Origin: an uncultured Lachnospiraceae bacterium
GTDB lineage: Bacteria; Bacillota; Clostridia; Lachnospirales; Lachnospiraceae
Reading direction: 5' to 3'
Assembly: GCA_910586015.1 (NCBI GenBank)
Contig: CAJUGJ010000040.1
Coordinates: 1 to 7,734 of the forward strand
Length of the DNA stretch: 7,734 bases
In this document: one piece after another, positions 1-6,060 of the stretch
How positions within the stretch are numbered: the stretch's first letter is position 1
How the letters are laid out: each line of letters opens with the position of its first letter
Translations under genes and position numbers: made by a program
Notes under the pieces: model-generated
What the model saw: only the letters and a program-made list of their open reading frames with translations
Databases searched by the model: none
Told to the model about the DNA's origin: nothing

Positions 1-110
1 AAATCTGGGCAAAGGTTCCTCCGCAAGAATTGTTTGACTTCATCAATGAAGCCGCTAAGGAAGCAGAAAGCACAGAAAAGAAAGAACCAAAGCGCAAGAA
101 GAAAAAATGA
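1..110 (+). CDS. C-terminal tail of an unidentified gene (5' end outside window)
   Basis: The open frame starts in codon phase at base 3 (bases 1-2 belong to a codon begun outside the window) and ends at TGA 108-110, giving 36 visible codons. The readable tail contains KVPPQELFDFINEAAKEAE and then a very basic run ending KRKKKK. The acidic-helix then lysine-rich end looks like the tail of a nucleic-acid-associated or conjugation-related protein of a mobile element, but no domain is visible and I do not name a family. A strong intrinsic terminator begins six bases after the stop, so this is the last gene of its transcription unit. Confidence 0.7.
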   Translation, partial: IWAKVPPQELFDFINEAAKEAESTEKKEPKRKKKK

Positions 111-113
111 ACG

Positions 114-168
114 AAAAAACCTTACCAGTTTTCAGTTGTCATTTCTGAAAATCAGTAAGGTTTTTCTG
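114..168 (+). terminator. Rho-independent terminator after the first gene
   Basis: The left arm AAAACCTTACCAGTTTTCAG (116-135) and the right arm 145-164 form a roughly 20-bp stem with a three-base imperfect patch, around a 9-base loop (136-144). A T-run in the right arm and tail (161-165) follows the GTAAGG core. Upstream A residues would pair with the T-run, so the hairpin may also work in the opposite direction. Confidence 0.85.
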
Positions 169-241
169 TTATTGAAGTATTCTTTTATCTAACGAGTGAT
201 ACCCGAAATGTTGCCAAATCGTTGCCAGCACCTAAACAAAT

Positions 242-646
242 TTGCTTGCAACCCGCATAGATACTAGCTTCTTAAACTCCATTTCCTCACTCGAACTCTT
301 TGTTTCTATCTCTGTTTTTGCTATAGCCTTTATTTTTGGCTCACCGTTGGTTGGTATTTTTTCAGAAAAGGGAACCTTTGTTTATGAGATTGCAAGAAAT
401 GGATTTTTGATTTTTTCTTTTAGTTTTCTGTTTAGTGGACTGAATATTTTCACCTCTGCTACATTTACGGCATTATCAAATGGGAAGCTATCAGCCATTC
501 TTTCATTCCTTCGAACCTTCGGATTAATTACAGTGCTGTTGCTTACATTACCTAACATTTTAGGTGTAATAGGAGTGTGGCTTGCAGTGCCAATTTCAGA
601 ACTACTTACTATGATCGTAGCATTGATTTTTCTTAATCAAAAATAA
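242..646 (+). pseudogene. 5'-truncated MATE-family multidrug efflux transporter (C-terminal fragment)
   Basis: The frame encodes about 134 residues resembling the last third of MATE (MepA/NorM-like) Na+/H+-coupled drug exporters, normally about 440-460 residues with 12 membrane helices. Visible are about four hydrophobic segments: near residues 18-38, one around SFSFLFSGLNIF, one around the run after FLRTFG, and a last one around LLTMIVALIF. Polar loops such as ATFTALSNGKLSA match the usual positions. Reading upstream in frame reaches a stop (TAA 233-235) after a few codons, with no ribosome binding site or believable start. The first eight helices are therefore absent. The break lies about 70-80 bases past the terminator of the preceding gene, which suggests that an integrated element split the transporter gene and the rest of it lies elsewhere. 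The fragment is unlikely to be functional. Confidence 0.8.
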
Positions 647-717
647 TCATACAAAACGCTTTTCTTTGGCATAGGTATCATATTTGGCTTATAACTCATT
701 TTATGACCATACATTTG

Positions 718-1023
718 TCACTTCAACAAATAATCAATTCTTTTCAAAATTCTGATATCTATAAAACCCTCTGAAAACGCTGTATTTTCAAGGTATATCG
801 CTTGTCCAATATTCCAGCCTTATGTTTTTGCCCTTACAAGCCGAAACAAGAGAAGCTTCGTATAAATATTATCAAATCCTTTTTCAGCAGGTAATAACCC
901 TAGGTGTTTGAAAGCGAAATATACCCTTCGCACAAACCTACGGTTTACCCTTAGCATATTTCGTTTTTGTGGCCTCCATGAAGCAGTATAACCGCCAACC
1001 TTGCCGAGTAGGATAAAATGGTG
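718..1023 (-). pseudogene. Possible decayed small basic reading frame downstream of the phosphorylase
   Basis: Minus-strand frame in phase with the upstream phosphorylase and immediately after its stop. It stays open for 67 codons (1023 to 823), hits TAA at 820-822, then stays open for 34 more codons to TGA 718-720. The first part is strikingly basic, with stretches such as ASWRPQKRNMLRVNRRFVRR, and its only ATG (957-955) gives 45 residues. I see no ribosome binding site at a useful distance. It may be a remnant, a fortuitous frame across a structured element, or a readthrough extension. I do not recognise a family. Confidence 0.25.
911..967. repeat. Nested inverted repeat / stem-loop with T-tail
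   Basis: The arms AAAGCGAAATAT (911-922) and ATATTTCGTTTT (956-967) pair over 12 positions with one G-U wobble. Inside them AAACC (934-938) and GGTTT (942-946) form a second perfect hairpin around a three-base loop. On the plus strand the outer stem runs into TTTTTG, so it could terminate transcription from the MATE side. The two-tier fold is more elaborate than a simple terminator, and a TACCCTT direct repeat lies on each side of the inner hairpin. Confidence 0.5.
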
Positions 1024-1785
1024 CTATAATATTCCAACCAGCTTTTTGCAAAGCGTCACAAGGTCATAGCGAATTCCTTCTCGGCTACGCCATCCCCTAT
1101 TGCTCCATTCATCCTGCGAAACGTCATCCCCGCCATATATCAACGCTCCATATTTAAAACCTCTGAATTGGGAAACGGCAATACACCCTGCCTGCTCCAT
1201 TTCCACAATCTTCGCACCTTCTCCTTTTCGCCGTGCTATTTTTTCAGCAGTTTCTCTGAATATTGCATCTGTTGTCCAAGTCAATCCTCGAATGTATGAA
1301 ATGGAATTATTTTCTAAATAAGTTGTAATTTTTTCAGTGGTTTCTGGATTTGTAAAAATATATTTTGAAGGTTCTATGTAATGGTATGAAAACCCCTCAT
1401 CCCTAATTGCTCCGTCCACAACAAGTATCTGACCCACTTCAATGTTTTTGTCGAGAACTCCACCGCCACCACAGAACATAACCTTGGTAATACCCATAGC
1501 ATTAAATAGATCCAAATTTCCCGCACAAGCTGGACATCCTACCTGACCCAATGTAATCAGAATATCATCGTCTAAAAAGCGATATATTAAGACCGGGTTC
1601 TCACCACCAATCGTTTTTTCATTCATAATCTTACCTTCGTCTACTAATTTATCCATAACCTCAGGGAAAAAAGTAATAATTAACTTATCTGTTTCAAACG
1701 ATTGGTCTACAAAAGATGTTGGATTTAATTTTGCAACTTTGTTATCATCAAACTCTAATATTGGATATTTGCTTTCCGTAATCAT
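1024..1785 (-). CDS. Nucleoside phosphorylase (PNP/UDP phosphorylase superfamily)
   Basis: Predicted 253-residue cytosolic enzyme of the phosphorylase superfamily, which cleaves a nucleoside with phosphate to ribose-1-phosphate and free base. The exact substrate cannot be fixed from sequence, though a uridine phosphorylase-like role is plausible. Hallmarks are a glycine-rich core near 79-110 (GQVGCPACAGN, then FCGGGGVLD), the DGAIRDEGFSYHYI stretch (124-137) typical of the substrate/phosphate region, and VEMEQAGCIAVSQF (194-207), which corresponds to the family's ribose-binding E-M-E motif. A final GGDDVS supplies the expected late acidic pair. The start at ATG 1785 is chosen over the longer frame from 1863 because GGAGG (1796-1800) lies ten bases upstream and a good promoter (1835-1863) overlaps the longer N-terminus. 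Length is normal for the family and no damage is visible. It is transcribed alone. Confidence 0.85.
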   Translation of the reverse strand: MITESKYPILEFDDNKVAKLNPTSFVDQSFETDKLIITFFPEVMDKLVDEGKIMNEKTIGGENPVLIYRFLDDDILITLGQVGCPACAGNLDLFNAMGITKVMFCGGGGVLDKNIEVGQILVVDGAIRDEGFSYHYIEPSKYIFTNPETTEKITTYLENNSISYIRGLTWTTDAIFRETAEKIARRKGEGAKIVEMEQAGCIAVSQFRGFKYGALIYGGDDVSQDEWSNRGWRSREGIRYDLVTLCKKLVGIL

Positions 1786-1795
1786 AATATTTATT

Positions 1796-1800
1796 CCTCC
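1796..1800 (-). promoter_or_regulatory. Ribosome binding site deciding the phosphorylase start
   Basis: The minus strand reads GGAGG ten bases before ATG 1785. The upstream ATG at 1863 has no comparable site and lies inside the promoter. Confidence 0.75.
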
Positions 1801-1834
1801 ATAAATCCCATATGTGACTGTGTTCCTTTGAAAT

Positions 1835-1863
1835 ATCATACAGCGAAACAGCCATATTTTCAA
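1835..1863 (-). promoter_or_regulatory. Sigma-A type promoter of the phosphorylase gene
   Basis: On the minus strand the -35 box TTGAAA (1863-1858) and the -10 box TATGAT (1840-1835) are separated by exactly 17 bases. Predicted transcription start is near 1828, giving a leader of about 40 bases. The perfect palindrome at 1866-1903 ends two bases upstream of the -35 box. Confidence 0.7.
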
Positions 1864-1865
1864 GT

Positions 1866-1903
1866 GATTGAGAACTACCTGAAAAATTAGGTAGTTCTCA
1901 ATC
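1866..1903. repeat. Perfect 15-bp inverted repeat next to the phosphorylase promoter
   Basis: GATTGAGAACTACCT (1866-1880) and its exact complement AGGTAGTTCTCAATC (1889-1903) flank an 8-base loop. Neither strand has a T-run after the stem, so a classical terminator is not obvious. The position, between the stop of the short TnpV-like frame and the -35 box, suits a regulator-binding site or a hairpin insulating the promoter. It could also be a scar of a mobile element end. Confidence 0.6.
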
Positions 1904-1905
1904 GA

Positions 1906-1953
1906 CTATACGTAGACTCGTTCATTGTTTTCATCATAAATGTATTTGTCCAT
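1906..1953 (-). pseudogene. 15-residue frame resembling the start of transposon protein TnpV
   Basis: ATG 1953 is preceded by GGAGG (1962-1966) at an ideal 8-base distance, and the frame reads MDKYIYDENNERVYV before TAG 1906-1908. From memory, the first ten residues match the usual N-terminus of TnpV proteins (about 120 residues; MxKYIYDExN), which accompany Tn4451-like and related Clostridia elements. The match stops abruptly, so I read this as a TnpV gene cut just after its start, with the palindrome joined on. Alternatively it is a genuine leader peptide, since the translation signals remain intact and a strong hairpin begins three bases after the stop. Confidence 0.45.
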
Positions 1954-1966
1954 CTTGAAATCCTCC

Positions 1967-2219
1967 GTTATAATATATTCGCACATATGTCACAGTTTCC
2001 CGATTGCCACATATGTGTTTATCGTGTTATGAAATTTTCTTGTCCTTGAATTTGTCCTTATAAGTAATTGGTGCAAGGGTAAACTTGTGTGAAATCGTAT
2101 AAAGGGATAAGGCGGACACATTGCGATATATCCTTTGTTTTCAAGGCTTTCGGAGGATTTTACTGATAACCTATGGAAAGCAATAATTGCTCATAAAATC
2201 GTGGTTTTCAAATTCTGAC
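1967..2219. other. Intergenic region with CACATATGTG repeats and possible gene remnants
   Basis: It contains two copies of CACATATGT (1982-1990 and 2008-2016, the second a full 10-bp palindrome). A third related CATATGTG lies at 1809-1816 in the phosphorylase leader, in each case followed by a similar SACWGTKTTCC-like string or close to one. On the minus strand a frame ending at a TAA near 2030 reads FTLAPITYKDKFKDKK near its end, and an overlapping frame also stays open, but neither has a start with a ribosome binding site. They may be remains of a mobile-element gene that stood before TnpV. No terminator with a clear T-tail is visible for the gene at 2220. Confidence 0.35.
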
Positions 2220-2981
2220 TTATAAGTATCTGTTTATATCATTTTGCTCAATAATCTTTTTACCTAATAATGTGATTGCCTGTTTGGGGCACTTACTAAT
2301 ACAGCGATAACACATTGTACATTTATCTCTTGACACAGCAATTCCATTTGTTATTGTGATGTTATTCATAGGACATAACCTTTTACATAAACCACAGCCA
2401 ATACATTTTAAGGAATTGATTTTTAATTTATCTGTATATTTTTTTGTTTTCCAAAAAAAGTATAATCTTTGTCCTAATAGTCCTGCAAAATAATATGCTA
2501 TTCCTAATCCCTCTTGTGGTGGCTTCCCATTTTTTATATTGCTAACTGTCTTATATATTTTTTCTTCTGCTTTCATTACCAATTTTCTATTTTCTTCAAA
2601 GCTACGTTTTAATGCCCTCTCGTCAGCAATACTATCTGGCATTTTCAAATGCAGTCCACCTATTGTAACTGCTCCGTAATTATTTAACAGACGTGCTAAT
2701 ACTCCTGCTCCATCACCACTAAAAAACCCCATTGTTGCAATAATAAAAACTTTTTTCCCTTTCCAAATATACCAATTATCAACAATATAATCTCGCATTA
2801 TTTTAGGAATATTACTATATTGCACTGGGTAGCCAATTACTATCTCACTATTATTTTTAATTTTTTTCAAAGTTTCGTTATCTTCAATAGAAAATGAATT
2901 TTTACTACAATTATATTCTTTTAAGAACTTATCAACGCAAAACTTTGTATTTCCTGTGCCACTAAAATACACTCCTATCAT
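2220..2981 (-). CDS. EFR1-like protein: flavodoxin domain fused to a 2[4Fe-4S] ferredoxin domain
   Basis: A 253-residue cytosolic electron carrier. The N-terminus MIGVYFSGTGNTK carries the flavodoxin FMN phosphate-binding loop (S7-G-T-G-N-T12), and GYPVQYSNIPKIM and IATMGFFSGDGA match later flavodoxin loops around the FMN ring. The C-terminal part (193-231) has two complete CxxCxxCxxxC sets, CIGCGLCKRLCP (Cys 193, 196, 199, 203) and CTMCYRCISKCP (Cys 221, 224, 227, 231), each followed or closed by the proline typical of 4Fe-4S clusters. The arrangement matches the EFR1 family of anaerobic Firmicutes, proposed to pass electrons between FMN and low-potential clusters; the partner is unknown. 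GGAG (2989-2992) lies seven bases before ATG 2981. All key residues are present and length is normal, so the gene is probably functional. A 7-bp inverted repeat, CTGTTTA/TAAACAG (3011-3033), sits in its upstream leader. Confidence 0.9.
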   Translation of the reverse strand: MIGVYFSGTGNTKFCVDKFLKEYNCSKNSFSIEDNETLKKIKNNSEIVIGYPVQYSNIPKIMRDYIVDNWYIWKGKKVFIIATMGFFSGDGAGVLARLLNNYGAVTIGGLHLKMPDSIADERALKRSFEENRKLVMKAEEKIYKTVSNIKNGKPPQEGLGIAYYFAGLLGQRLYFFWKTKKYTDKLKINSLKCIGCGLCKRLCPMNNITITNGIAVSRDKCTMCYRCISKCPKQAITLLGKKIIEQNDINRYL

Positions 2982-3121
2982 CCTCTATCTCCAAATCCCG
3001 ATTTTTTGCTCTGTTTAGTTACTCAATAAACAGGAAGTTGTTGTTCCTTTTTCGTTTTAAGAAACAATCCTTTCATTAAAGAAATATTGTACAGACTATA
3101 TTTTTACAACTCGTAACCCAT

Positions 3122-3374
3122 TTAACTTTTTGAATTTAAAAATACTTCTCTATCAATGGAAAAAATATAATCGCCATTTTCATAAAAGGACTTTTGAACC
3201 ATTCCTGCCTTTTGCATTACCCTATACGATTCTGTATTGCTTTTCGCACATCCACCATAAATGATGTCATATTCCATCTCCTCAAATGCGTAATTTTTCC
3301 TACACTCTTGCTATCTCCTTAATATCGTTTTCAGTTACTATTTGCAGTATTAAATCATTTGTTTTAAATTCCAT
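3122..3374 (-). pseudogene. GNAT acetyltransferase pseudogene with an internal deletion
   Basis: ATG 3374 begins MEFKTNDLILQIVTENDIKE, a typical RimJ/RimL-like GNAT N-terminus, and the frame stops (TAG) after about 24 codons at IARV. A shifted frame then gives YAFEEMEYDIIYGGCAKSN, followed by NTESYRVMQKAGMVQKSFYE, the usual C-terminal part of the same family, ending at TAA 3122-3124. The two halves together total about 83 codons, whereas family members have about 150-180. The middle, including the acetyl-CoA binding RxxGxG loop, is therefore missing. The ATG overlaps the stop of the upstream kinase gene by one base (TAATG), showing that the two were translationally coupled. It cannot make an active enzyme. 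This stretch is easy to miss because each half is short. Confidence 0.8.
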
Positions 3375-3874
3375 TATTCATTTTCTTTTTTATCTATAAT
3401 AGCTTTCATTTCATTAACTATTTGCTCAACACTTTTATTATCTGTATTAATAACATAATCGCCTTCATATGGTTTTAAATGCAGCCAGAAAAAAGAACAC
3501 TCATTTGCATCTCCACGTTTTTTATGACGTTCACGTAAAGTTTCTTCTGAACAGCTCAATGTAATACCTATAACAGAATAATCTTTTGCAGTCACATCTT
3601 TTAATATCGCTTCATGAATTGTTTTATCCACAACAACCACTGATGAAAAAAAGACATAATCAAAATTTGAATTTAAATATGTAGACAATGCAAAGGACAT
3701 TGTTTTATCACCATTTCGCAATCTTGGATCATCAACTGAAAATGGGTTAACACACTATGCCCAATCACCATCAAAAAAAGCACTGTTTTCATAACAAGTA
3801 AAAAGTTTCTGTGTCACAGTCGTTTTACCTACACAAGGAGAGCCTGCTATAATAATTAATTTTTGTTTTGACAT
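3374..3874 (-). pseudogene. P-loop nucleotide/AAA-type kinase gene interrupted by an in-frame TAG
   Basis: Starting at ATG 3874, with GGAGG (3882-3886) seven bases upstream, the frame encodes a P-loop protein with Walker A GSPCVGKTT (11-19) and FFDGDW (33-38). It then meets TAG at codon 40 (3757-3755). The same frame continues unbroken for another 126 codons to TAA 3374, with CVNPFSV, FSSVVVV and a late GDYVINTDN typical of small-molecule kinases of this fold (about 165 residues). The frame on both sides is intact, so a single substitution, possibly TGG (Trp) to TAG, explains the break. A TTG at 3721 could restart translation, but that product would lack the Walker A loop. It shares a one-base overlap with the GNAT pseudogene and has its own promoter. 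Confidence 0.8.
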
Positions 3875-3917
3875 CTATATTCCTCCAATCAATTAATACT
3901 CTATAAGAATATGTCTG

Positions 3918-3946
3918 ATTATATCACATTCACTTCTTCTTTTCCA
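3918..3946 (-). promoter_or_regulatory. Likely promoter of the kinase-GNAT pair
   Basis: On the minus strand TGGAAA (3946-3941) and a perfect TATAAT (3923-3918) are 17 bases apart. The predicted start lies about 35-40 bases before ATG 3874. The -35 box matches consensus at four of six positions. Confidence 0.55.
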
Positions 3947-4001
3947 GAAAATTATAAGTTATAGCAACCGCTATGCACTCTAATTTCCTTACAAACTGTA
4001 A

Positions 4002-4502
4002 TTATCTTACCCTTGCCATATAGTATTCATCCAAATACTTTCCATCTACATAAACCGATTTTCGTTTAATACCCTCTATCTCGAATCCGCTATTTGTGTA
4101 CAGGTGTTTTGCAGCTTCATTCTCACAAATTACAGTTAACTCTAAACGGACAACTTCATTTTCTTCAGCCCAAATATTCAATCTTTTAAAAAACTCTGTT
4201 CCAATTCCTTTATTACGATAATCCGTTAAGATACCAATAACGATATATGCAGAATGAGCGATACGATTCATTCTGCCTTTTTGTGCTGATATATATCCTA
4301 TAAGCTTATTATCTGTTTCGGCAACGAGAAGAAAGTTCTTTCCTTCCACGGAATCTCGTATTAAAGACTCAATTATGGAAAGATTCTTTGTCCTTTCGCC
4401 TGGTTCGTATAGCATATACTTTGTTTCATAATCTAATTGATTCATCAAACTCCAAAATTGTTCCGCTTCATCCATGGATAGTTTTCTATACTTCATTTTC
4501 AT
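4002..4502 (-). CDS. GNAT-family N-acetyltransferase
   Basis: A 166-residue acetyl-CoA dependent N-acetyltransferase; the acceptor (small amine, antibiotic or protein N-terminus) cannot be told. The core shows beta-strand LLVAETDNKLIGYIS (58-72), the acetyl-CoA pyrophosphate loop in GILTDYRNKGIGTEFF (90-105; R96-x-x-G99-x-G101), and the C-terminal ENEAAKHLYTNSGFEIEGIK (127-146) where acetyl-CoA and the helix after motif B sit. The end, VDGKYLDEYYMARV, is typical of RimJ-like/SpeG-like enzymes. The start at 4502 is preferred because AGGAG (4508-4512) lies five bases upstream; the ATG two codons in (4496) is also possible. An in-frame extension to 4607 has no ribosome binding site and reads unlike a GNAT. 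The gene is intact, 100 bases upstream of the kinase promoter and probably transcribed separately. Confidence 0.85.
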   Translation of the reverse strand: MKMKYRKLSMDEAEQFWSLMNQLDYETKYMLYEPGERTKNLSIIESLIRDSVEGKNFLLVAETDNKLIGYISAQKGRMNRIAHSAYIVIGILTDYRNKGIGTEFFKRLNIWAEENEVVRLELTVICENEAAKHLYTNSGFEIEGIKRKSVYVDGKYLDEYYMARVR

Positions 4503-4609
4503 ATCCTCTCCTCGCAAATTCTCATTTGATACTACACATATATCCTTTTTTATAGTACCTTCTATTGTGCAAGTTTTTCCACTATTAACAAATCCATTTC
4601 GTTTCATAA

Positions 4610-4843
4610 AACTTTTTAGCTATTTATAACCCATAATATTATTTTATACAACCCTTTTTGCTTGTTGAATTAGATATTCTATCAAAAGTGTTTCTATTTC
4701 CTGTTTTAACCTATCTATAAATTTTTCATTTTATTTTCCCTCAATATTTATCAGACTTTTGAAGTCTCTATTACACCAACGTTTATGGCAGATTCCTTAT
4801 TGAATATACATCAATTTTAAAAATGGATCATTATATTTTAGTG
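4610..4843. other. Gene-free spacer with possible gene remnants
   Basis: No intact gene. On the minus strand one frame contains two open pieces separated by a single TAA (4731-4733). The upstream piece (4796-4734) includes HKRWCNRDFKSLINIEGK, and the downstream piece (4730-4647) includes EKFIDRLKQEIETLLIEYLI, an amphipathic helix-like string, before TAA 4644-4646. This could be the decayed third gene of the SUKH cassette, but there is no start signal and I do not recognise it. No clear terminator is visible after the SUKH gene. Confidence 0.3.
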
Positions 4844-5635
4844 TCAAACACTTTTCTTTTTTACGCCAAATAAAGTTTCAAAATCCTTATACAATACGCT
4901 TAACTTTTTCTTATCTTCTCCTGTTATTCTTCCATACATAGTAATATCACAACAAACCCAAAAATTAATATTTTCTCCTCTTGCTATATACCATTTATTA
5001 TCGCTGATCCAAAGCTTAATTAATCCATATTTTAGGCATAACGCCTCTAATGTTGTATGTACTTTATCAGGCTGAATTTTTTCTTTGAGTTTCGCAACTG
5101 ATACCCCAAAATCTAATTGATTTGGAAAGACTTCATATATCTTAAAAGCAGCTTGAAAAATCATTTTCTCAAAACTTTCTGATATTACATTATAGATTTC
5201 CCCTTGATATACTACCAGAATATTATCACCATGATTTCCGCTTAGATCAATAAAAACATTACCTCCCCAATCACACCAAAAGATAATTTGGTAAGGTGTA
5301 TCCAAAGCTTCTGGTTCACTCTCACACAAATTATTATATATCTGTATGATATCTTCTATGTTGCCTGTCCCACCATTAAAAAATTCTGATAACAGTCCTC
5401 CATCATCTACACCCATCATTTCCAAATATATTTTATAAGCCTTTGGCAATTCAATACCATATCTTCCTAATTGCGAAACTTCTCTAAGCTTTTTTATTTG
5501 TTCTACAGAGGTCGGTCTTATTCGCTCTTTCCATGTATTATCGAACAAACCAATATAATGGGATAATCGTTCAAATATAGAATCGGACTTTCCCTGTTCT
5601 GGGAAAAAAATATTACCATTTATCTTTGATTGCAT
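4844..5635 (-). CDS. SUKH (SMI1/KNR4)-family protein, possible immunity protein
   Basis: A 263-residue soluble protein. The centre fits the SUKH fold: PTSVEQIKKLREVSQLGRYG (41-60) followed by IELPKAYKIYLEMMGVDDGG (61-80), the characteristic helix containing LP-x-x-Y-x-x-[YF] and the acidic/glycine turn. IIFWCDWGGNVFIDLSG (117-133) then gives the paired strands ending in a D, as in SMI1 proteins. The remaining C-terminal 90 residues add strands with several tryptophans (LWISDNKWYIA; NFWVCCD) and may be an extra domain. Bacterial SUKH proteins are best known as immunity proteins neutralising secreted nuclease or other polymorphic toxins; no such toxin gene is visible here. The ribosome binding site is weak (AGGA about 12 bases before ATG 5635), so translation may rely on coupling with the small gene ending 23 bases upstream. 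Confidence 0.75.
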   Translation of the reverse strand: MQSKINGNIFFPEQGKSDSIFERLSHYIGLFDNTWKERIRPTSVEQIKKLREVSQLGRYGIELPKAYKIYLEMMGVDDGGLLSEFFNGGTGNIEDIIQIYNNLCESEPEALDTPYQIIFWCDWGGNVFIDLSGNHGDNILVVYQGEIYNVISESFEKMIFQAAFKIYEVFPNQLDFGVSVAKLKEKIQPDKVHTTLEALCLKYGLIKLWISDNKWYIARGENINFWVCCDITMYGRITGEDKKKLSVLYKDFETLFGVKKKSV

Positions 5636-5658
5636 ATCTTATATTTTTCCTTTTCATA

Positions 5659-5763
5659 TTAATAGGTTATTTCCACCCCAAACATTAACATCCATATTAT
5701 TCCAAACAATGCACAGATTTTTTTTGACATTTCATATATACTTCTTAACTTCAAAAAATACAT
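5659..5763 (-). CDS. Small predicted single-span membrane peptide, 34 residues
   Basis: ATG 5763 has GAGG (5772-5775) eight bases upstream, and 34 codons run to TAA 5659-5661. The peptide begins MYFLKLRSIYEMSKK, a basic amphipathic head. It continues with ICALFGIIWMLMFGVEITY, a hydrophobic stretch long enough to cross the membrane, so the predicted topology is N-in. It sits 29 bases after the XRE regulator stop and 23 bases before the SUKH ATG, all in the same direction, so it fits as the middle gene of a three-gene operon. An internal ATG (5730) would give a 23-residue version with the same membrane span. It could be a type I-like toxin peptide, a membrane sensor or the truncated start of a larger lost gene; I recognise no family. 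Confidence 0.5.
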   Translation of the reverse strand: MYFLKLRSIYEMSKKICALFGIIWMLMFGVEITY

Positions 5764-5792
5764 CCGTTTATCCTCAAACCAAACTTTACTTT

Positions 5793-6047
5793 TCACAAAG
5801 AAATTACAGAGCTATTCTTGGTATGTACAATTTTAGGAGTTTTGTTTGGTACTCTTACAATTAATTCATCTAGTTCACAGTTTAAAGCCTCACAAATAAA
5901 ATCTAATTGTTCTAAGCTAACTCTTTCTACAAACTCATGGTACAATTCATTAATTGTATTAGGTCTGATTCCTGTAGCTCTTGCCAAATCTGTCTGTGTC
6001 CATTTGCGTTCACCAAGTCTAGTAGATAGTAAAATCTTTATCAGTAT
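5793..6047 (-). CDS. XRE/Cro-C1 family helix-turn-helix regulator with a non-standard start
   Basis: A small DNA-binding regulator of the HTH_26-like Cro/C1 class. The HTH reads WTQTDLARATGIRPNTINEL, with the turn at TGI, followed by LEQLDFICEALNCELDELI, the dimer-side helices usual for this family. The basic/polar tail ends at TAA 5793. A strong AAGGAG (6055-6060) is placed seven bases before codon ATA 6047-6045 and ten before CTG 6044-6042, and relatives usually begin Met here with IKIxLSxLLGxRKWTQ. The start is therefore probably at 6047 and its codon may be a mutated ATG. The in-frame ATG at 6077 lies upstream of the ribosome binding site and has none of its own. The gene heads the cassette containing the membrane peptide and the SUKH gene and probably controls it. 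Confidence 0.75.
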   Translation of the reverse strand: MLIKILLSTRLGERKWTQTDLARATGIRPNTINELYHEFVERVSLEQLDFICEALNCELDELIVRVPNKTPKIVHTKNSSVISL

Positions 6048-6054
6048 GTTTCTG

Positions 6055-6060
6055 CTCCTT
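6055..6060 (-). promoter_or_regulatory. Strong ribosome binding site facing an ATA/CTG start
   Basis: The minus strand reads GGAAGGAG with AAGGAG at 6060-6055, seven bases before ATA. It lies inside the frame if the ATG at 6077 were used, which argues against that start. Confidence 0.65.

Larger units (their letters stand above)
647..1023. other. 377-base stretch without a convincing gene
   Basis: No gene with a recognisable product is visible on either strand. It contains the structured inverted repeat at 911-967 and, on the minus strand, an open frame broken by one stop (listed separately). It separates two convergent genes, the MATE fragment and the nucleoside phosphorylase, so terminator function is expected here. 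Confidence 0.6.

Noticed and set aside
1100..1321. Plus-strand open frame of 73 codons
   Set aside because: It lies wholly antisense to the well-supported phosphorylase gene and shows no domain or ribosome binding site.
1786..1863. N-terminal extension of the phosphorylase to ATG 1863
   Set aside because: It would start inside the -35 box and lacks a ribosome binding site; GGAGG before 1785 decides the start.
3755..3757. TAG read as an amino acid (recoding) in the kinase
   Set aside because: No pyrrolysine machinery or structure is visible; a Trp-to-stop mutation is simpler, and the coupled gene is also dead.
4503..4607. 35-residue N-terminal extension of the intact GNAT
   Set aside because: No ribosome binding site, and a good one sits just before ATG 4502 where the family normally begins.
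4830..4847. TTGACA and TATAAT on the minus strand at the end of the SUKH gene
   Set aside because: Both boxes look perfect, but only six bases separate them, far from the 16-18 a sigma-A promoter needs.
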